From Owenia fusiformis (Eukaryota; Annelida; Polychaeta; Sabellida; Oweniidae): 35,000 nucleotides of DNA. The notes under the pieces were generated by a model, which saw only the letters and a list, made by a program, of their open reading frames with translations, did no database searches and was not told the origin of the DNA. Both the position numbers and the translations under genes were made by a program. Within the stretch, counting starts at the first letter, position 1; every line of letters starts with the position of its first letter. Shown one piece after another: positions 1-10,484 of the stretch. The stretch spans positions 1 to 35,000 of the forward strand of contig CAIIXF020000075.1 of assembly GCA_903813345.2 (NCBI GenBank), read 5' to 3'.

Positions 1-370
1 CATGTACAGGTTTTTCTCTGGGACTTATTACAATTATTTTCCGTATACCTTTATACTCAATCAGCCAAGTAAACACTACAAATGGGAGAACTAATCCATA
101 GAAGACCATAATTCTACACGTTCACGTACAAGTTTTTCTGACTTATTACAATTATTTTCCGTATACCTTTATACTCAATCGGCCAAGTAAACACTACAAA
201 TGGGAGAACTAATCCATAGAAGACCATAATTCTACACGTTTACGTACAGGTTTTTCTCTGGGACTTATTACAATTATTTTCCGTATACCTTTATACTCAA
301 TCGGCCTAGTAAACACTACGTATGCGAGAACTAATCCATAGAGGACCATAATTCTACACGTTCACGTACG
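1..370. repeat. Tandem repeat, three units of about 118-122 bp
   Basis: Three head-to-tail copies begin near 2, 124 and 242, and the start of a fourth is visible at about 364. Each carries the same core (ACGTACAGGTTTTTCT, later TATACTCAATC, later CTAATCCATAGA). Copy 2 lacks four bases (CTGGGACT shortened to CTGACT). The array probably continues left of the window. No coding capacity is evident. Confidence 0.9.
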
Positions 371-458
371 CAACTTAACCTCCCTATTAACATTGAATGT
401 CACAGCAGACAAAAAAGTTTGTTGGCAATTTTGAATGAAATATATAGGAATGTTATAA

Positions 459-865
459 AGGAGGAGGGAAAGTATCGCAACAGAGGATTTAAACAGGTGC
501 ATATGTTAGGTCAGTGCATTACCTCCAGGAAAAGCACTCATAGAGTTGATAAAATAATTTCGACTTTGAGACAGGGAAGATGCAAACAACCAGCCCACAT
601 GTTTTTTCTGAAATGTTGTTCTGATTTTCAACCCCTTCCACCCCTGCTTTTTAATTTTTCTTGCATCAATATGTTGGGTTTTGACACACAGTGGGCCCTT
701 TTAAAGGAATAAGTGATTCCTTCGGGGTTTTTAAAGATATCCATTATGGGTGACCAAAACTAGCTGAAAGCAATGGATCGCACCCAGTTTCCCCTAAGGG
801 AAAATAATATGGGAAATATTGTTTTCCACTTTATCTAAATCTGTTGCGATACTTTCCCTCCTCCT
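459..865. mobile_element. MITE-like element with 26-bp perfect inverted ends
   Basis: Positions 459-484 (beginning AGGAGGAGGGAAAGTATC) are the exact reverse complement of 840-865. The 407-bp interval between the outer ends has no convincing coding region; the open frame across 419-712 is not recognisable. The size and perfect inverted ends fit a non-autonomous DNA transposon. The immediate flanks are AT-rich (TTATA on the left, ATTA on the right) and I cannot define a target duplication. The superfamily is unknown. Confidence 0.7.
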
Positions 866-1564
866 ATTACACATTGAATTATTTTCCTGTCATGTTACTG
901 GTAGATGAGAAAAAGTCATTAATTATCACTTCACTAACCTCATATATCTTAACTATATGTAAGGTTTATTCCCCTGGCCAGAGGGATTTCAGATGTATCA
1001 TGTTGAAATTGATTATATGTTCAATACGACCAAACCATGGTGGATATAATATGCTACTACATGCACTAGTTTTCTTTGACATCTACTAAGAATTTACTGA
1101 GAATTTTCAACAGGAAGTGTGAAGTTGTCTGGTTTAGATTATCACAAATACATTTCGGCAACCCGTTCAAATTAGGTGGATGAAGATGAGCTTGCAAGAG
1201 AAGTCGAGACCTAATAAAGACGGTTAAAAGGAATTTCTAAATAACGAGGCATGGCATTTAGTTTTGAAGTTGAAAAGATAGAAGCGGGGCTTCCATCTCC
1301 TTTTACTATTATTTAAATCTTGAAATTGGCTGACCAATTTTATGATCTGGTGAAAGGTTTTTCGAAAGAGCAACTCCATTGAAAATTGTTGATTTCTTAG
1401 CCAAAGCACTTGTTTGGAGGGGAATCTTATCATTCCTGTGACTCCTTAATGATCGCACTTGAATGTCGACCCATAAGATCTGACAAGATTACAAATGAAA
1501 GGAAGAAAGCTGTGACATCTTGATGTATATATTATATCTTACTGTACCGTCAGATGATGCAAGA
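866..1564. other. Non-coding stretch, nothing recognised
   Basis: AT-rich sequence between the MITE and the 909-bp array. Short open frames occur on both strands but show no domain, motif or repeat support. I see no RNA gene here. Confidence 0.5.
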
Positions 1565-4304
1565 TGTAGCACATATTTATTATTAATTCACTTACATGGT
1601 TGTATTATGTGGGTGGAAGTAGCATCAGATGGAACTGCAAGATCTTAAATATTTGCTATTTTCATTAATTATCCAAATGCAGAAGTGCAGAAATGTGAGA
1701 AGTGTTTCCCTCTGAGCTAGCGTACATACGATTGCCGTACCAAACAATGGTTATATCTGCAAAATTAAACATTGATGCTTGATATGTAATTAGAGAGCAT
1801 ATCATGTAGAGCATATCATGACCAGACATGATTTAATATTCAACCATTTGAATTTTTCTGCTGAGAAAGAAGATGACATTATTCAGGATGATATAATTTT
1901 CAAGTTAGTGCATCCTCCAACCCTTCCCGAACGCCAAAACATCTCCGTCAAATTATATCGTATTTAGACTTTAAAAATGTTATTTAAAATCAGAAGGCTG
2001 TATTTATTTCTACCAAAGATTCAGAGCTTCACCTTCCGTTTCAATATCAGATTAAGCTTTCTTTCATTTATGTATTCACGGACTTTCCGCAAGTTTGTCA
2101 TTTGAGCGACCATATACAGAGTAAGCCAAAAAGGTAACTTCGTCTTCCATAATGAATTTTAACTAATATTTAGCACAATTAAACCTTGTGCAATGTTCCT
2201 TCATTTTACTAAGTTTCGTATGTCTACGATGTTTGGTCACGATTTTATGGCTATTTTAAAAACATGCTCAAAATGCGGACAAATCACCGATATGAATCCA
2301 TTAACTTTTATATTTGGAGCCATTTCATAGATACTGTCTACACTTACAACACTATGGGCATGGGTATAGTGAGAGTGGGTTTGTGGGCCTCGTGCAAACT
2401 CCCATTCTCCTTGAGCCCCCTAACAAGCCCTTCTTATCCCTTGTCAACAAACTAAAGGCCGGGAACGAACACCACTTTCAGAAAGGTGTAGCACATATTT
2501 ATTATTTATTCACTTACATGGTTGTATTATGTGGGTGGAAGTAGCATCAGATGGAACTGCAAGATCTTAAATATTTGCTATTTTCATTAATTATCCAAAT
2601 GCAGAAGTGCAGAAATGTGAGAAGTGTTTCCCTCTGAGCTAGCGTACATACGATTGCCGTACCAAACAATGGTTATATCTGCAAAATTAAACATTGATGC
2701 TTGATATGTAATTAGAGAGCATATCATGACCAGACATGATTTAATATTCAACCATTTGAATTTTTCTGCTGAGAAAGAAGATCACATTATTCAGGATGAT
2801 ATAATTTTCAAGTTAGTGCATCCTCCAACCCTTCCCGAACGCCAAAAACATCTCCGTCAAATTATATCGTATTTAGACTTTAAAAATGTTATTTAAAATC
2901 AGAAGGCTGTATTTATTTCTACCAAAGATTCAGAGCTTCACCTTCCGTTTCAATATCAGATTAAGCTTTCTTTCATTTATGTATTCACGGACTTTCCGCA
3001 AGTTTGTCATTTGAGCGACCATATACAGAGTAAGCCAAAAAGGTAACTTCGTCTTCCATAATGAATTTTAACTAATATTTAGCACAATTAAACCTTGTGC
3101 AATGTTCCTTCATTTTACTAAGTTTCGTATGTCTACGATGTGTGGTCACGATTTTATGGCTATTTTAAAAACATGCTCAAAATGCGGACAAATCACCGAT
3201 ATGAATCCATTAACTTTTATATTTGGAGCCATTTCATAGATACTGTCTACACTTACAACACTATGGGCATGGGTATAGTGAGAGTGGGTTTGTGGGCCTC
3301 GTGCAAACTCCCATTCTCCTTGAGCCCCCTAACAAGCCCTTCTTATCCCTTGTCAACAAACTAAAGGCCGGGAACGAACACCACTTTCAGAAAGGTGTAG
3401 CACATATTTATTATTTATTCACTTACATGGTTGTATTATGTGGGTGGAAGTAGCATCAGATGGAACTGCAAGATCTTAAATATTTGCTATTTTCATTAAT
3501 TATCCAAATGCAGAAGTGCAGAAATGTGAGAAGTGTTTCCCTCTGAGCTAGCGTACATACGATTGCCGTACCAAACAATGGTTATATCTGCAAAATTAAA
3601 CATTGATGCTTGATATGTAATTAGAGAGCATATCATGACCAGACATGATTTAATATTCAACCATTTGAATTTTTCTGCTGAGAAAGAAGATCACATTATT
3701 CAGGATGATATAATTTTCAAGTTAGTGCATCCTCCAACCCTTCCCGAACGCCAAAAACATCTCCGTCAAATTATATCGTATTTAGACTTTAAAAATGTTA
3801 TTTAAAATCAGAAGGCTGTATTTATTTCTACCAAAGATTCAGAGCTTCACCTTCCGTTTCAATATCAGATTAAGCTTTCTTTCATTTATGTATTCACGGA
3901 CTTTCCGCAAGTTTGTCATTTGAGCGACCATATACAGAGTAAGCCAAAAAGGTAACTTCGTCTTCCATAATGAATTTTAACTAATATTTAGCACAATTAA
4001 ACCTTGTGCAATGTTCCTTCATTTTACTAAGTTTCGTATGTCTACGATGTGTGGTCACGATTTTATGGCTATTTTAAAAACATACTCAAAATGCGGAAAA
4101 ATCACCGATATGAATCCCTTAACTTCTATATTTGGAGCCATTTCATAGATACTGTCTACACTTACAACACTATGGGCATGGGCATAGTGAGAGTGGGTTT
4201 GTGGGCCTCGTGCAAACTCCCATTCTCCTTGAGCCCCCTAACAAGCCCTTCTTATCCCTTGTCAACAAACTAAAGGCCGGGAACGAACACCACTTTCAGA
4301 AAGG
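1565..4304. repeat. Large tandem repeat: three copies of a ~909-bp unit
   Basis: Copies start at the shared motif TGTAGCACATATTTATTA at 1565, 2487 and 3396. The second and third starts are exactly 909 bp apart. The first copy is 922 bp because it has a 14-bp internal duplication (AGAGCATATCATGT near 1793-1820) and lacks one A. Copies are almost identical, and the last has a few substitutions near 4084-4125. The array stops abruptly after CAGAAAGGTG at about 4304. A short open frame of 63-74 codons recurs in each unit but resembles no protein I know; it is likely a by-product of copy identity. The near identity suggests recent tandem duplication or homogenisation. Confidence 0.93.
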
Positions 4305-4860
4305 TGACTATTTTCGCGCGAACAATGAATCACATATCTACACTAACTATTTGATGAATGTACTATATTCTGTAATTTGATTGATTTTTTGAAACCTTTT
4401 AAAAAACATCCCCTATACAATGAAATATTCAACCAATGGACATCAGCTTGGCTTCTTCAACACCCGCACCATTTCACCTTTACCAGTGGTCGAGGAGTAA
4501 GACACTATTTTTATTTATATTATCCAAATCTTATAATTACTAATGACTTCAGTGCAATTTGCTTGAATTGATTATTATTCTGCCTGGACATGATCACTTT
4601 ATATGCACAACGTATTCATTACATTCTTAACCCTAATGGCTGTAAGCTTTTAATAACCTTTTTAAGTCACAAGGGGGGGGGGGGTCACTCGGACACGAAA
4701 ATTGTTAATTTTCTATCAAAAAAATACTTTTTGGTGCCCAAAATGCTATATTTCCTAAAAAATAATATATTATCTTTCAAATAAACTAAAAGCCAAGGCA
4801 ATGGCTTTTCGAGAACTGAAGTTAATGTGCAACATCAAAGATAGCAGGTATAGCGAAAAC
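4305..4860. other. Non-coding stretch with a 12-G run
   Basis: Unique sequence following the tandem array. It contains an uninterrupted run of twelve G at 4673-4684. Short open frames here have no recognisable content. Confidence 0.5.
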
Positions 4861-5560
4861 CAAATGACATCAAATGTACTTAGGTGGTTCAAAAAGTTTT
4901 GCAGTTGATGCCATAACTTCCATAAGGAAAATAGGACTTTTACAATGAAACTTGGTACACATATGTGTTATTTTGATTGGTTCTTGAGATATGGTTGCTA
5001 TGGTAACCAGAGTGGTGGGTACCATGTTCAACCCGAAATTACGTTTTTCCAAATAGTTTTCTTGCTTGAATAAACTCTTTGTAAAGTGGCAATTACCAGG
5101 TGTAAGTGTCTTTGGGTGGCTATTTTTCTTCAAATTCTTCAATTTCTCTAATTGTCTCTATGACATCACAATAGACAAGTGACACGATAAGTTCCTTTGT
5201 AATGTATACTGTCCAAAACCCAGTTGAAAAATTGAGATGGAAAAGTGAGGAAATTTTGAATTTTTTTTCCAAAATTTTCAAAATGGCAGATGTTTCCACA
5301 CCAACCAAATTGATGAAATGGAAGCATAGAAATCTTATACAGTGCATGGTTCAAAATGGCAAGACTTTGCAAGAGACTTATGAACTGGTTCAGGGAGCAA
5401 TAAAATGTAATTGAATAATCAACAATTTCAAGCTTGCCTTTGTTTTTGTCTTTGACATTCATATTTCAAGATGACAAACAACCATCATTGATTTATGCAG
5501 AGTAATGAAGACACAAAGATAACAGAGGTGCAAAAAACTAGAAAAAGTTCGATCGAAAAA
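4861..5560. other. Non-coding, possibly an old interspersed repeat; contains an X-box-like palindrome
   Basis: Overlapping short frames on both strands carry no known domain. The segment around 4905-5040 has the general look of dispersed invertebrate repeats, which is an impression and not a proof. The palindrome GGTTGCTATGGTAACC lies at 4993-5008. Confidence 0.35.
4993..5008. promoter_or_regulatory. RFX X-box-like palindrome
   Basis: GGTTGCTATGGTAACC is a near-perfect inverted repeat. It fits the X-box bound by RFX-family factors (GTTGCY-type half-site, short spacer, RGYAAC-type half-site). No transcription unit is visible next to it, so a function is unproven and it may simply be part of a dispersed repeat. 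Confidence 0.35.
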
Positions 5561-6145
5561 AATTAAGAGACATTAGGGTTATTAAGTTATCAGTTTGAAT
5601 GTACATCGTAAAATTGTCGTTTCTAGAAAAAAGGTTCACATTTTGATTTATCTTTTATGATTGCACAATATTACATTTTCACAAATGGTCAAGTTTTACA
5701 TAATTTCTTACACCTGGTATGGCTTGATAGGATTCATTGTGACGTTTACAGTAGGGATGTCCGTACTCCGGAAGCTTGGTTACAGGTATTACCAGTATTT
5801 CAATAAACAGATATCAAAACTAGGCAACGGATAATCAGTGTTTCAAACAGTTAAGGCAAAATGGGTAATGTCAATGCTGGTTTTAAGTAGTATCAGTGTT
5901 GAACGTGGAAATATATAGTCATCATTTTTCCTATACGTTCTTACATTTATTAGAATATAATAAAAGATTAGAGAAATTGGAGAGTTGTTATGATAACTTT
6001 ATGCAAACGCCTCGTATAAATATATAATGGATTCTGATTTCCAATTAAGGATTGGGGATTACCAATATAACAAGCAAGATTATCTGTATCAAATATGGGC
6101 TCTTGGGCCATCCTAGAACATAGCTAAAATTAAACACGTAATGAG
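5561..6145. other. Non-coding stretch, nothing recognised
   Basis: AT-rich sequence with no supported gene. The string AGGGATGTCCGTACTCCGG near 5754-5772 resembles hAT transposon termini, but I found no matching opposite end. Confidence 0.4.
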
Positions 6146-6279
6146 CTCATCTACACGTAAAAACCGGTAACTTTCACGCTAACCCCCTGACGCTTACCTG
6201 TAGAAAGAAGACTGATCTGACGTCATTTTCCTGCGCGCGCATAGACATAGAAGTTCACATTCATGCTTTATTGAATCAA

Positions 6280-7165
6280 GGGCGAACGTAATACGGCGGG
6301 ACGTTCGCAAAGTGGCGTTCGTTTTTTACCGCATCCGATTTGGATTAGCCAATAAACATGATAGGGGTGTGAGAACTTTGAAATTTTTTCTAACGATGCG
6401 TCTTACCTCCCTTTGAACATAAGTCCAGAGCTGACTATGTCAGCACATGTTGATGATTGGTAAGTGAATTTACAAACTTCATCGAACGTACTAGAACGGG
6501 TCGGTTAGAACATGCTCAAAATGTTCTCGTGGTCGTCACGTTCTACAATTAGAACGAGTGACAACGTACTAACGACGAGCTGGACGTACTACGAACGGAA
6601 CCGTCGTACTTCAATCCTACTAGGGACGTTTTTACAACGAGTTGAACTATCTGAGGACGTATTGAGAACGAGGTAGAACTAATTGCAAACGGGTTTAAAC
6701 TGACTAAGAGCGTATTAAAGACTGCTTATGAACGAGTTAGCAAAGATATAGCTATCACACCAAACAAGTTGCCACTGCGTTCTTCAAAACTGGTTTTAAA
6801 CTGTGTGCGAACGGAATGAACGTAGCTGCAACTTTCTAAGGTCTATTTACGAACTTCATGAACGTTCTCAGATGTGAAGGTGATTTTAGAATTTTGGATC
6901 GATTCAAAATCCGATGGCGACCATACCGGTCTGTAATCAGGTTATGGTGACCTTCTAGACTAAGGGACGCGTTATACGACGTTGCACACCGACGTGGTGC
7001 GACCTGGACGAACTGCAAATGAGATGGACGTATTGAAGACTGTTTATGAACGAAGTAACTAATTATTTTAGACAAAGTTTCCGACCACAGCCAGATTGAG
7101 CCCGTTTCACAACGTTTTCGTAGGACTGGCAAGAACAGGTAAGAACTAGTTTGGTGTGATAGGCG
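6280..7165. repeat. GAACG/ACGTAYT motif-rich region
   Basis: GAACG or its complement CGTTC occurs well over ten times in roughly 880 bp (for example near 6282, 6483, 6493, 6552, 6592, 6669, 6730, 6809, 6818, 6859, 7047). ACGTACT or ACGTATT recurs near 6485, 6564, 6584, 6656 and 7027. A longer diverged direct repeat links about 6709-6735 with 7026-7053 (both contain AAGACTG followed by TTATGAACGA). This looks like a heavily eroded short-unit tandem array. The 98-codon minus-strand frame over 6836-7132 is not a recognisable protein. Confidence 0.5.
6750..7163. mobile_element. Possible MITE with ~19-bp imperfect inverted ends
   Basis: CTATCACACCAAACAAGTT at about 6750 is mirrored by AACTAGTTTGGTGTGATAG ending at about 7163, with one mismatch in 19 positions. 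The 414-bp span lies inside the GAACG-rich block and has no credible coding content. No clear target duplication was found, so the boundaries are provisional. Confidence 0.45.
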
Positions 7166-8342
7166 GGTTACGTAACATATTTTCTATAGTTTAGTGAATT
7201 ACGGTCACGAACCGTTCGGAAACAACTAGCCTTTCCCAATGGCCATGATATCATAGCAGCAAACTGCGATAAACTATGCACCCTATCTTTAAATGCTCCG
7301 AAATCACTCTGCTACGTTTTTAGTGAAGTAATTTGGTATTTCATGAGTAATTATGAGATTTGTGTCAAGAATTTGGAGCTAATTTTGAAAATTTATATCC
7401 TCCTTATGCGCATGCGCGGTAACGCATGTCAAACTTTTAACAAATCGAAATCATTATTTCAATACTAGTTTAATAACATAAACGGACAATTAATTTAAAA
7501 CGTTTTATCAACACTGTAATAGGACGCGGTCCACTTTAAAACATGTCTAGTAAAACACGTTTAGCTTTTAGCGAAATCTTAATAATAATTTCGTTTCTTG
7601 GTGTTCATATAGATTTGCATAACGACCAGAAGAACAGGTTCAACGAAGTTGAAATTGCTTGGACATTATACTTATAGAACGAAGGATTTACGATAATTAA
7701 GAACTCAAGAATTACAATTTCAAATGTATAAATGAGACAGGAAAGAAGTGGGCTGGTCAAATAAAGGGCAGGTCTCCAACTAACATCATAATTTTAACAT
7801 TTATGAGTGCCGAATTCTGCGACAATCTATTCTATGGTATGCGAGATGTCCCTAGTAGGACTAGGGATATCTTGAAGTCTAGAAACAACAGTTAAAACTA
7901 AGATTGTCCGCGTCCGTTTTGATTGCGCTGACGAGAAACCAACGGGGTCTTCTCATATGCATAATTAGGTCATCTTATACTCCGCTATAGAGCTGGGTAA
8001 GGGGGGTTACACTGACTGACAGAAAACACAATCTCCACTTCAAGTACATTTCCCTGTTTGTTCGTATTAACCCTTATTTATATATGCATATTTAAGTTAA
8101 TCAGTTATGTAGCTAATGATGTGAACGGATTGCAATGCCATAGAGTAAAATAACCGCAAAACGGTACAGAAAAAGGTACCTAGGTCTGAGAAAAACTACC
8201 CCCCCCCTATACACCATTGTCTAATGAAGACCAAACAAAGTCCCGGATGTCGTGTCGTTTCTCGTTTCGTTTGGTACGCAACTAAGCCCCGGATATTAAA
8301 TAAGCCCTTGGTTGAATACGCGTCTGTAAATTGCACCAATAT
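7166..8342. other. Non-coding stretch with one strong palindrome
   Basis: No supported gene. An 11/12-bp inverted repeat with a three-base centre lies at 7845-7871 (GATGTCCCTAGT, AGG, ACTAGGGATATC). A run of C occurs at about 8201-8208. Confidence 0.45.
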
Positions 8343-8483
8343 GATAATCTCATGTAAAAACCTGTAAACTCCACGCTGGCCCACAGAAAATAAACAAATC
8401 CGAGTCATTTCATCTGCGCGCCCATTGAAGTTCAGGTTCATTAAGTGCGTGTAGCTTAACCTCTCTACTGATGGAAATGTAAA

Positions 8484-8861
8484 TTGACTTCATTTCCTAT
8501 GCCTACAAATTTTTTCCTCAATTACAGTAGGTTGAAAATTGATGATAAATGGGAAATGGTAGGGTTGCCGCAAGACATACTCATCCATCTTAGTTCTTGT
8601 AATAATTCCAAGTTAGGTAGTCAATTGGATAATTTCTCTTTCATTAACGATCCATTTTTTGACTGTGGAGCTCGAGAGACAGCACAACATAAATTCCTGT
8701 CCTGCCCTCTGAGCGAAACAAATGCGCAAGCGGTGGTCAAACATGAACTAAACTTAGATGTAACTAAATACAAAACATTAAAAAATAAGACAAATTTCCT
8801 ACTTTTTGGCGACAAGGATCTGGCAAATGAAAACAATTCCAAAATCTTTAGGCAGTTTTAA
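8484..8861 (+). pseudogene. LINE C-terminal fragment (L2/CR1-like), 5'-truncated
   Basis: The 125-codon frame reads like the carboxy-terminal tail that follows the reverse transcriptase in L2/CR1-type non-LTR retrotransposons. It contains a run with D-C-G-A-R-E-T-A-Q-H followed by F-L-S-C-P-L, the usual degenerate cysteine-histidine finger, then a hydrophobic NFLLFGDKDL segment typical of the last residues. The expected first cysteine is missing (FFDCG instead of a CxC or CxxC). No reverse transcriptase is attached, so this is a 5'-truncated copy whose ATG at 8484 is fortuitous. The downstream 3' UTR carries a short hairpin at 9034-9046. The clade assignment is inference from sequence style. 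Confidence 0.65.
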
Positions 8862-9033
8862 ATTTCATTAAACACAATCAAACAATCGATAACAGTAATT
8901 CAAATTCAGGGCACCAACGGGGGTACAGGCAGGTAGAAAAACAGATTGTATCTAAATTCTATATTTTTCTTATACTAACTATGACTATGTAATTATATTG
9001 TAATTTAAATTTACTCAAAGCGGCAGTAAAAAT

Positions 9034-9046
9034 GCCCCTTCTGGGC
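9034..9046 (+). other. 3' hairpin of the 9-kb LINE fragment
   Basis: GCCC-CTTCT-GGGC gives a 4-bp GC stem in the 3' UTR, about 60 bases before the element end. Confidence 0.45.
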
Positions 9047-9279
9047 GATTACGCCATGAATAACAATGTAAAACTTATGATTTTGAGAAATAAAGAGTAT
9101 TTATTATTTAAAAAATCACGATACCCCCTAGTGACCTTTGTAAGTCGGTAAACGCAATCCTTTAGAAAAAGATGACCACCATGGGATTACGCTTATGACG
9201 TCACTCAGAATAAGTTTGATATCTTCTAGTTAAACAGAAGTAAAAACAAGCCACACGTTCTTAAACATATTCCCCAACT

Positions 9280-9880
9280 GCAGGGCGCATCCATACTCGT
9301 TTCCCAGTTTGATTTTCAATCAATGAAAACATCATACCTTGAAAATCCAAGATGGGGAGCATCTCTGAAATCATACTCCTCTGTCCACTCGTACATGTTA
9401 GCACAAGAGGCAATAACCCATAACGTGGAATCAGGCCGTAACGTCTACGTCACAGCAATCGATATTCGTAGAGCTTTTGACGATGTGGATTAACGGGCTG
9501 TTCTAGAAGTTATATAACATTGGAATCTGTGGCAAATTATGGCGCATCCTTTTCGATTCCTACAATACATATGCAAAGTACGTATAGGGGGGTCCACCAG
9601 GGCTTCTCTACCAGCTGTACAGTGCTGACGTTATAGAAGAACTTAGTGGTATACATAGGTGCAAAGATAATAATAATACAAATGTAGACGAACTGTTGCA
9701 ATTGAGCCATTATATTTTCCTGTGAAGTACAAAAAAGTATATTAATGTATCTGCTAGTTGATGACCTAATCTGCTGAGTTTAATGCAAATAAGTGCGAAA
9801 ATTCAGAATGTTCGCCAAAAGTACAAATTTGACATCCAGTAGTTTTGGCACGTGGACATCACAAAAAGGTTTTCCAGCCA
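9280..9880 (+). pseudogene. Fossil LINE reverse transcriptase fragment
   Basis: Translated in pieces, this stretch aligns with the reverse transcriptase of the LINE further right (15.6-18.6 kb). LQGAS occurs near 9280, then SSVHSYMLAQEAI, then AIDIRRAFDDV (fingers-domain aspartate box) near 9446-9487. After a frame change, WINGLF, a stop, KLYNIGICGKLWRILF follows, then GPPGLLYQLYSADV. A degraded VDDL, the counterpart of the catalytic YADD box, lies near 9758-9769, with FNANKC just after. Several stops, frameshifts and internal deletions make it dead. It lies just upstream of the SLC5 gene and belongs to a family related to, but not identical with, the element in intron 1. Confidence 0.75.
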
Positions 9881-9884
9881 GGTA

Positions 9885-10395
9885 TATCGACTATACCGCA
9901 AACAACATTATGCATGCTGTGTAATAAAAATAATATGCAATCCATTTCTATGTATTTTAGATGCTTCTTTTTACAGGTTTATAATTATTTGGAGAAGTAC
10001 AGGTAGTTTGTTAGCTGAACATTTTGTCATCTTTCATTTCAATATATTTGGTTGTTCATCGAATCAGATATGATTTAATTGCACTAATTTGGCAAGAGAT
10101 CGTGATAACATAGAAATATGTATGTAAATATCAGTTGCTTGATTTCTTTTGAACGGAAATGTAAAAAAAACATTGACTTGAAGTGAATGCACCATAGCAG
10201 ACACATATAAAAAATATATAAAACATATTTTATATGTCTCTGATCATAGTAAATAATTTATGTTACAACATTACTGATGTAAGTTGGAAATATTTTATTT
10301 TTCTATTTACAACTATCCATTCGTATCATCGGCACAATTATATAGGTGCGGTGTAGGGTAAAGTTCATTTAATTTAACTGGTTATGAATTGAATC
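9885..10395. other. Upstream flank of the SLC5 gene
   Basis: AT-rich, with no convincing coding region. It includes an AT palindrome-like stretch near 10206-10236 (TATAAAACATATTTTATATG). Any distal promoter elements of the transporter would lie here, but I cannot single one out. Confidence 0.4.
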
Positions 10396-10401
10396 TGGTA
10401 T

Positions 10402-10410
10402 TATAAATAG
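10402..10410 (+). promoter_or_regulatory. TATA-like element upstream of SLC5 exon 1
   Basis: TATAAATAG lies 75 bp upstream of the start codon at 10485. Initiation about 30 bp downstream would give a short 5' leader of roughly 50 nt. This rests only on motif match and spacing. Confidence 0.4.
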
Positions 10411-10484
10411 TTAGTCAACTCTATACATGAATTGTAGTTTGAAGAAATTAGTTCACATTTTGAAGATGCAGTAAGAAATGAGAG

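Larger units (their letters stand above)
6146..8440. repeat. Diverged direct repeat pair enclosing about 2.1 kb
   Basis: A segment at about 6146-6265 and another at about 8343-8440 align in the same orientation with gaps. Shared blocks include GTAAAAACC, a CACGCT core, GTCATTTC/GTCATTTTC, CTGCGCGC and GAAGTTCA followed by GTTCATT or CATTCAT. They may be two copies of an old dispersed repeat or eroded terminal direct repeats of one element. No gag, pol or integrase motif is visible between them. Confidence 0.35.
8470..9115 (+). mobile_element. 3' end of an L2/CR1-like LINE
   Basis: This span comprises the fragment above plus about 250 bp of 3' UTR. A hairpin GCCC-CTTCT-GGGC is found at 9034-9046, and the sequence then runs into AATAAAGAGTATTTATTATTT near 9088-9110, which I take as the terminal tail. 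The left boundary is uncertain. Confidence 0.55.

Noticed and set aside
419-712. A 97-codon frame overlapping the MITE
   Set aside because: It starts outside the element, runs across its inverted end and has no recognisable domain.
2264-4273. Recurring 63-74 codon frame in each 909-bp unit
   Set aside because: Conservation simply reflects near identity of the DNA copies; there is no domain, signal peptide or promoter support.
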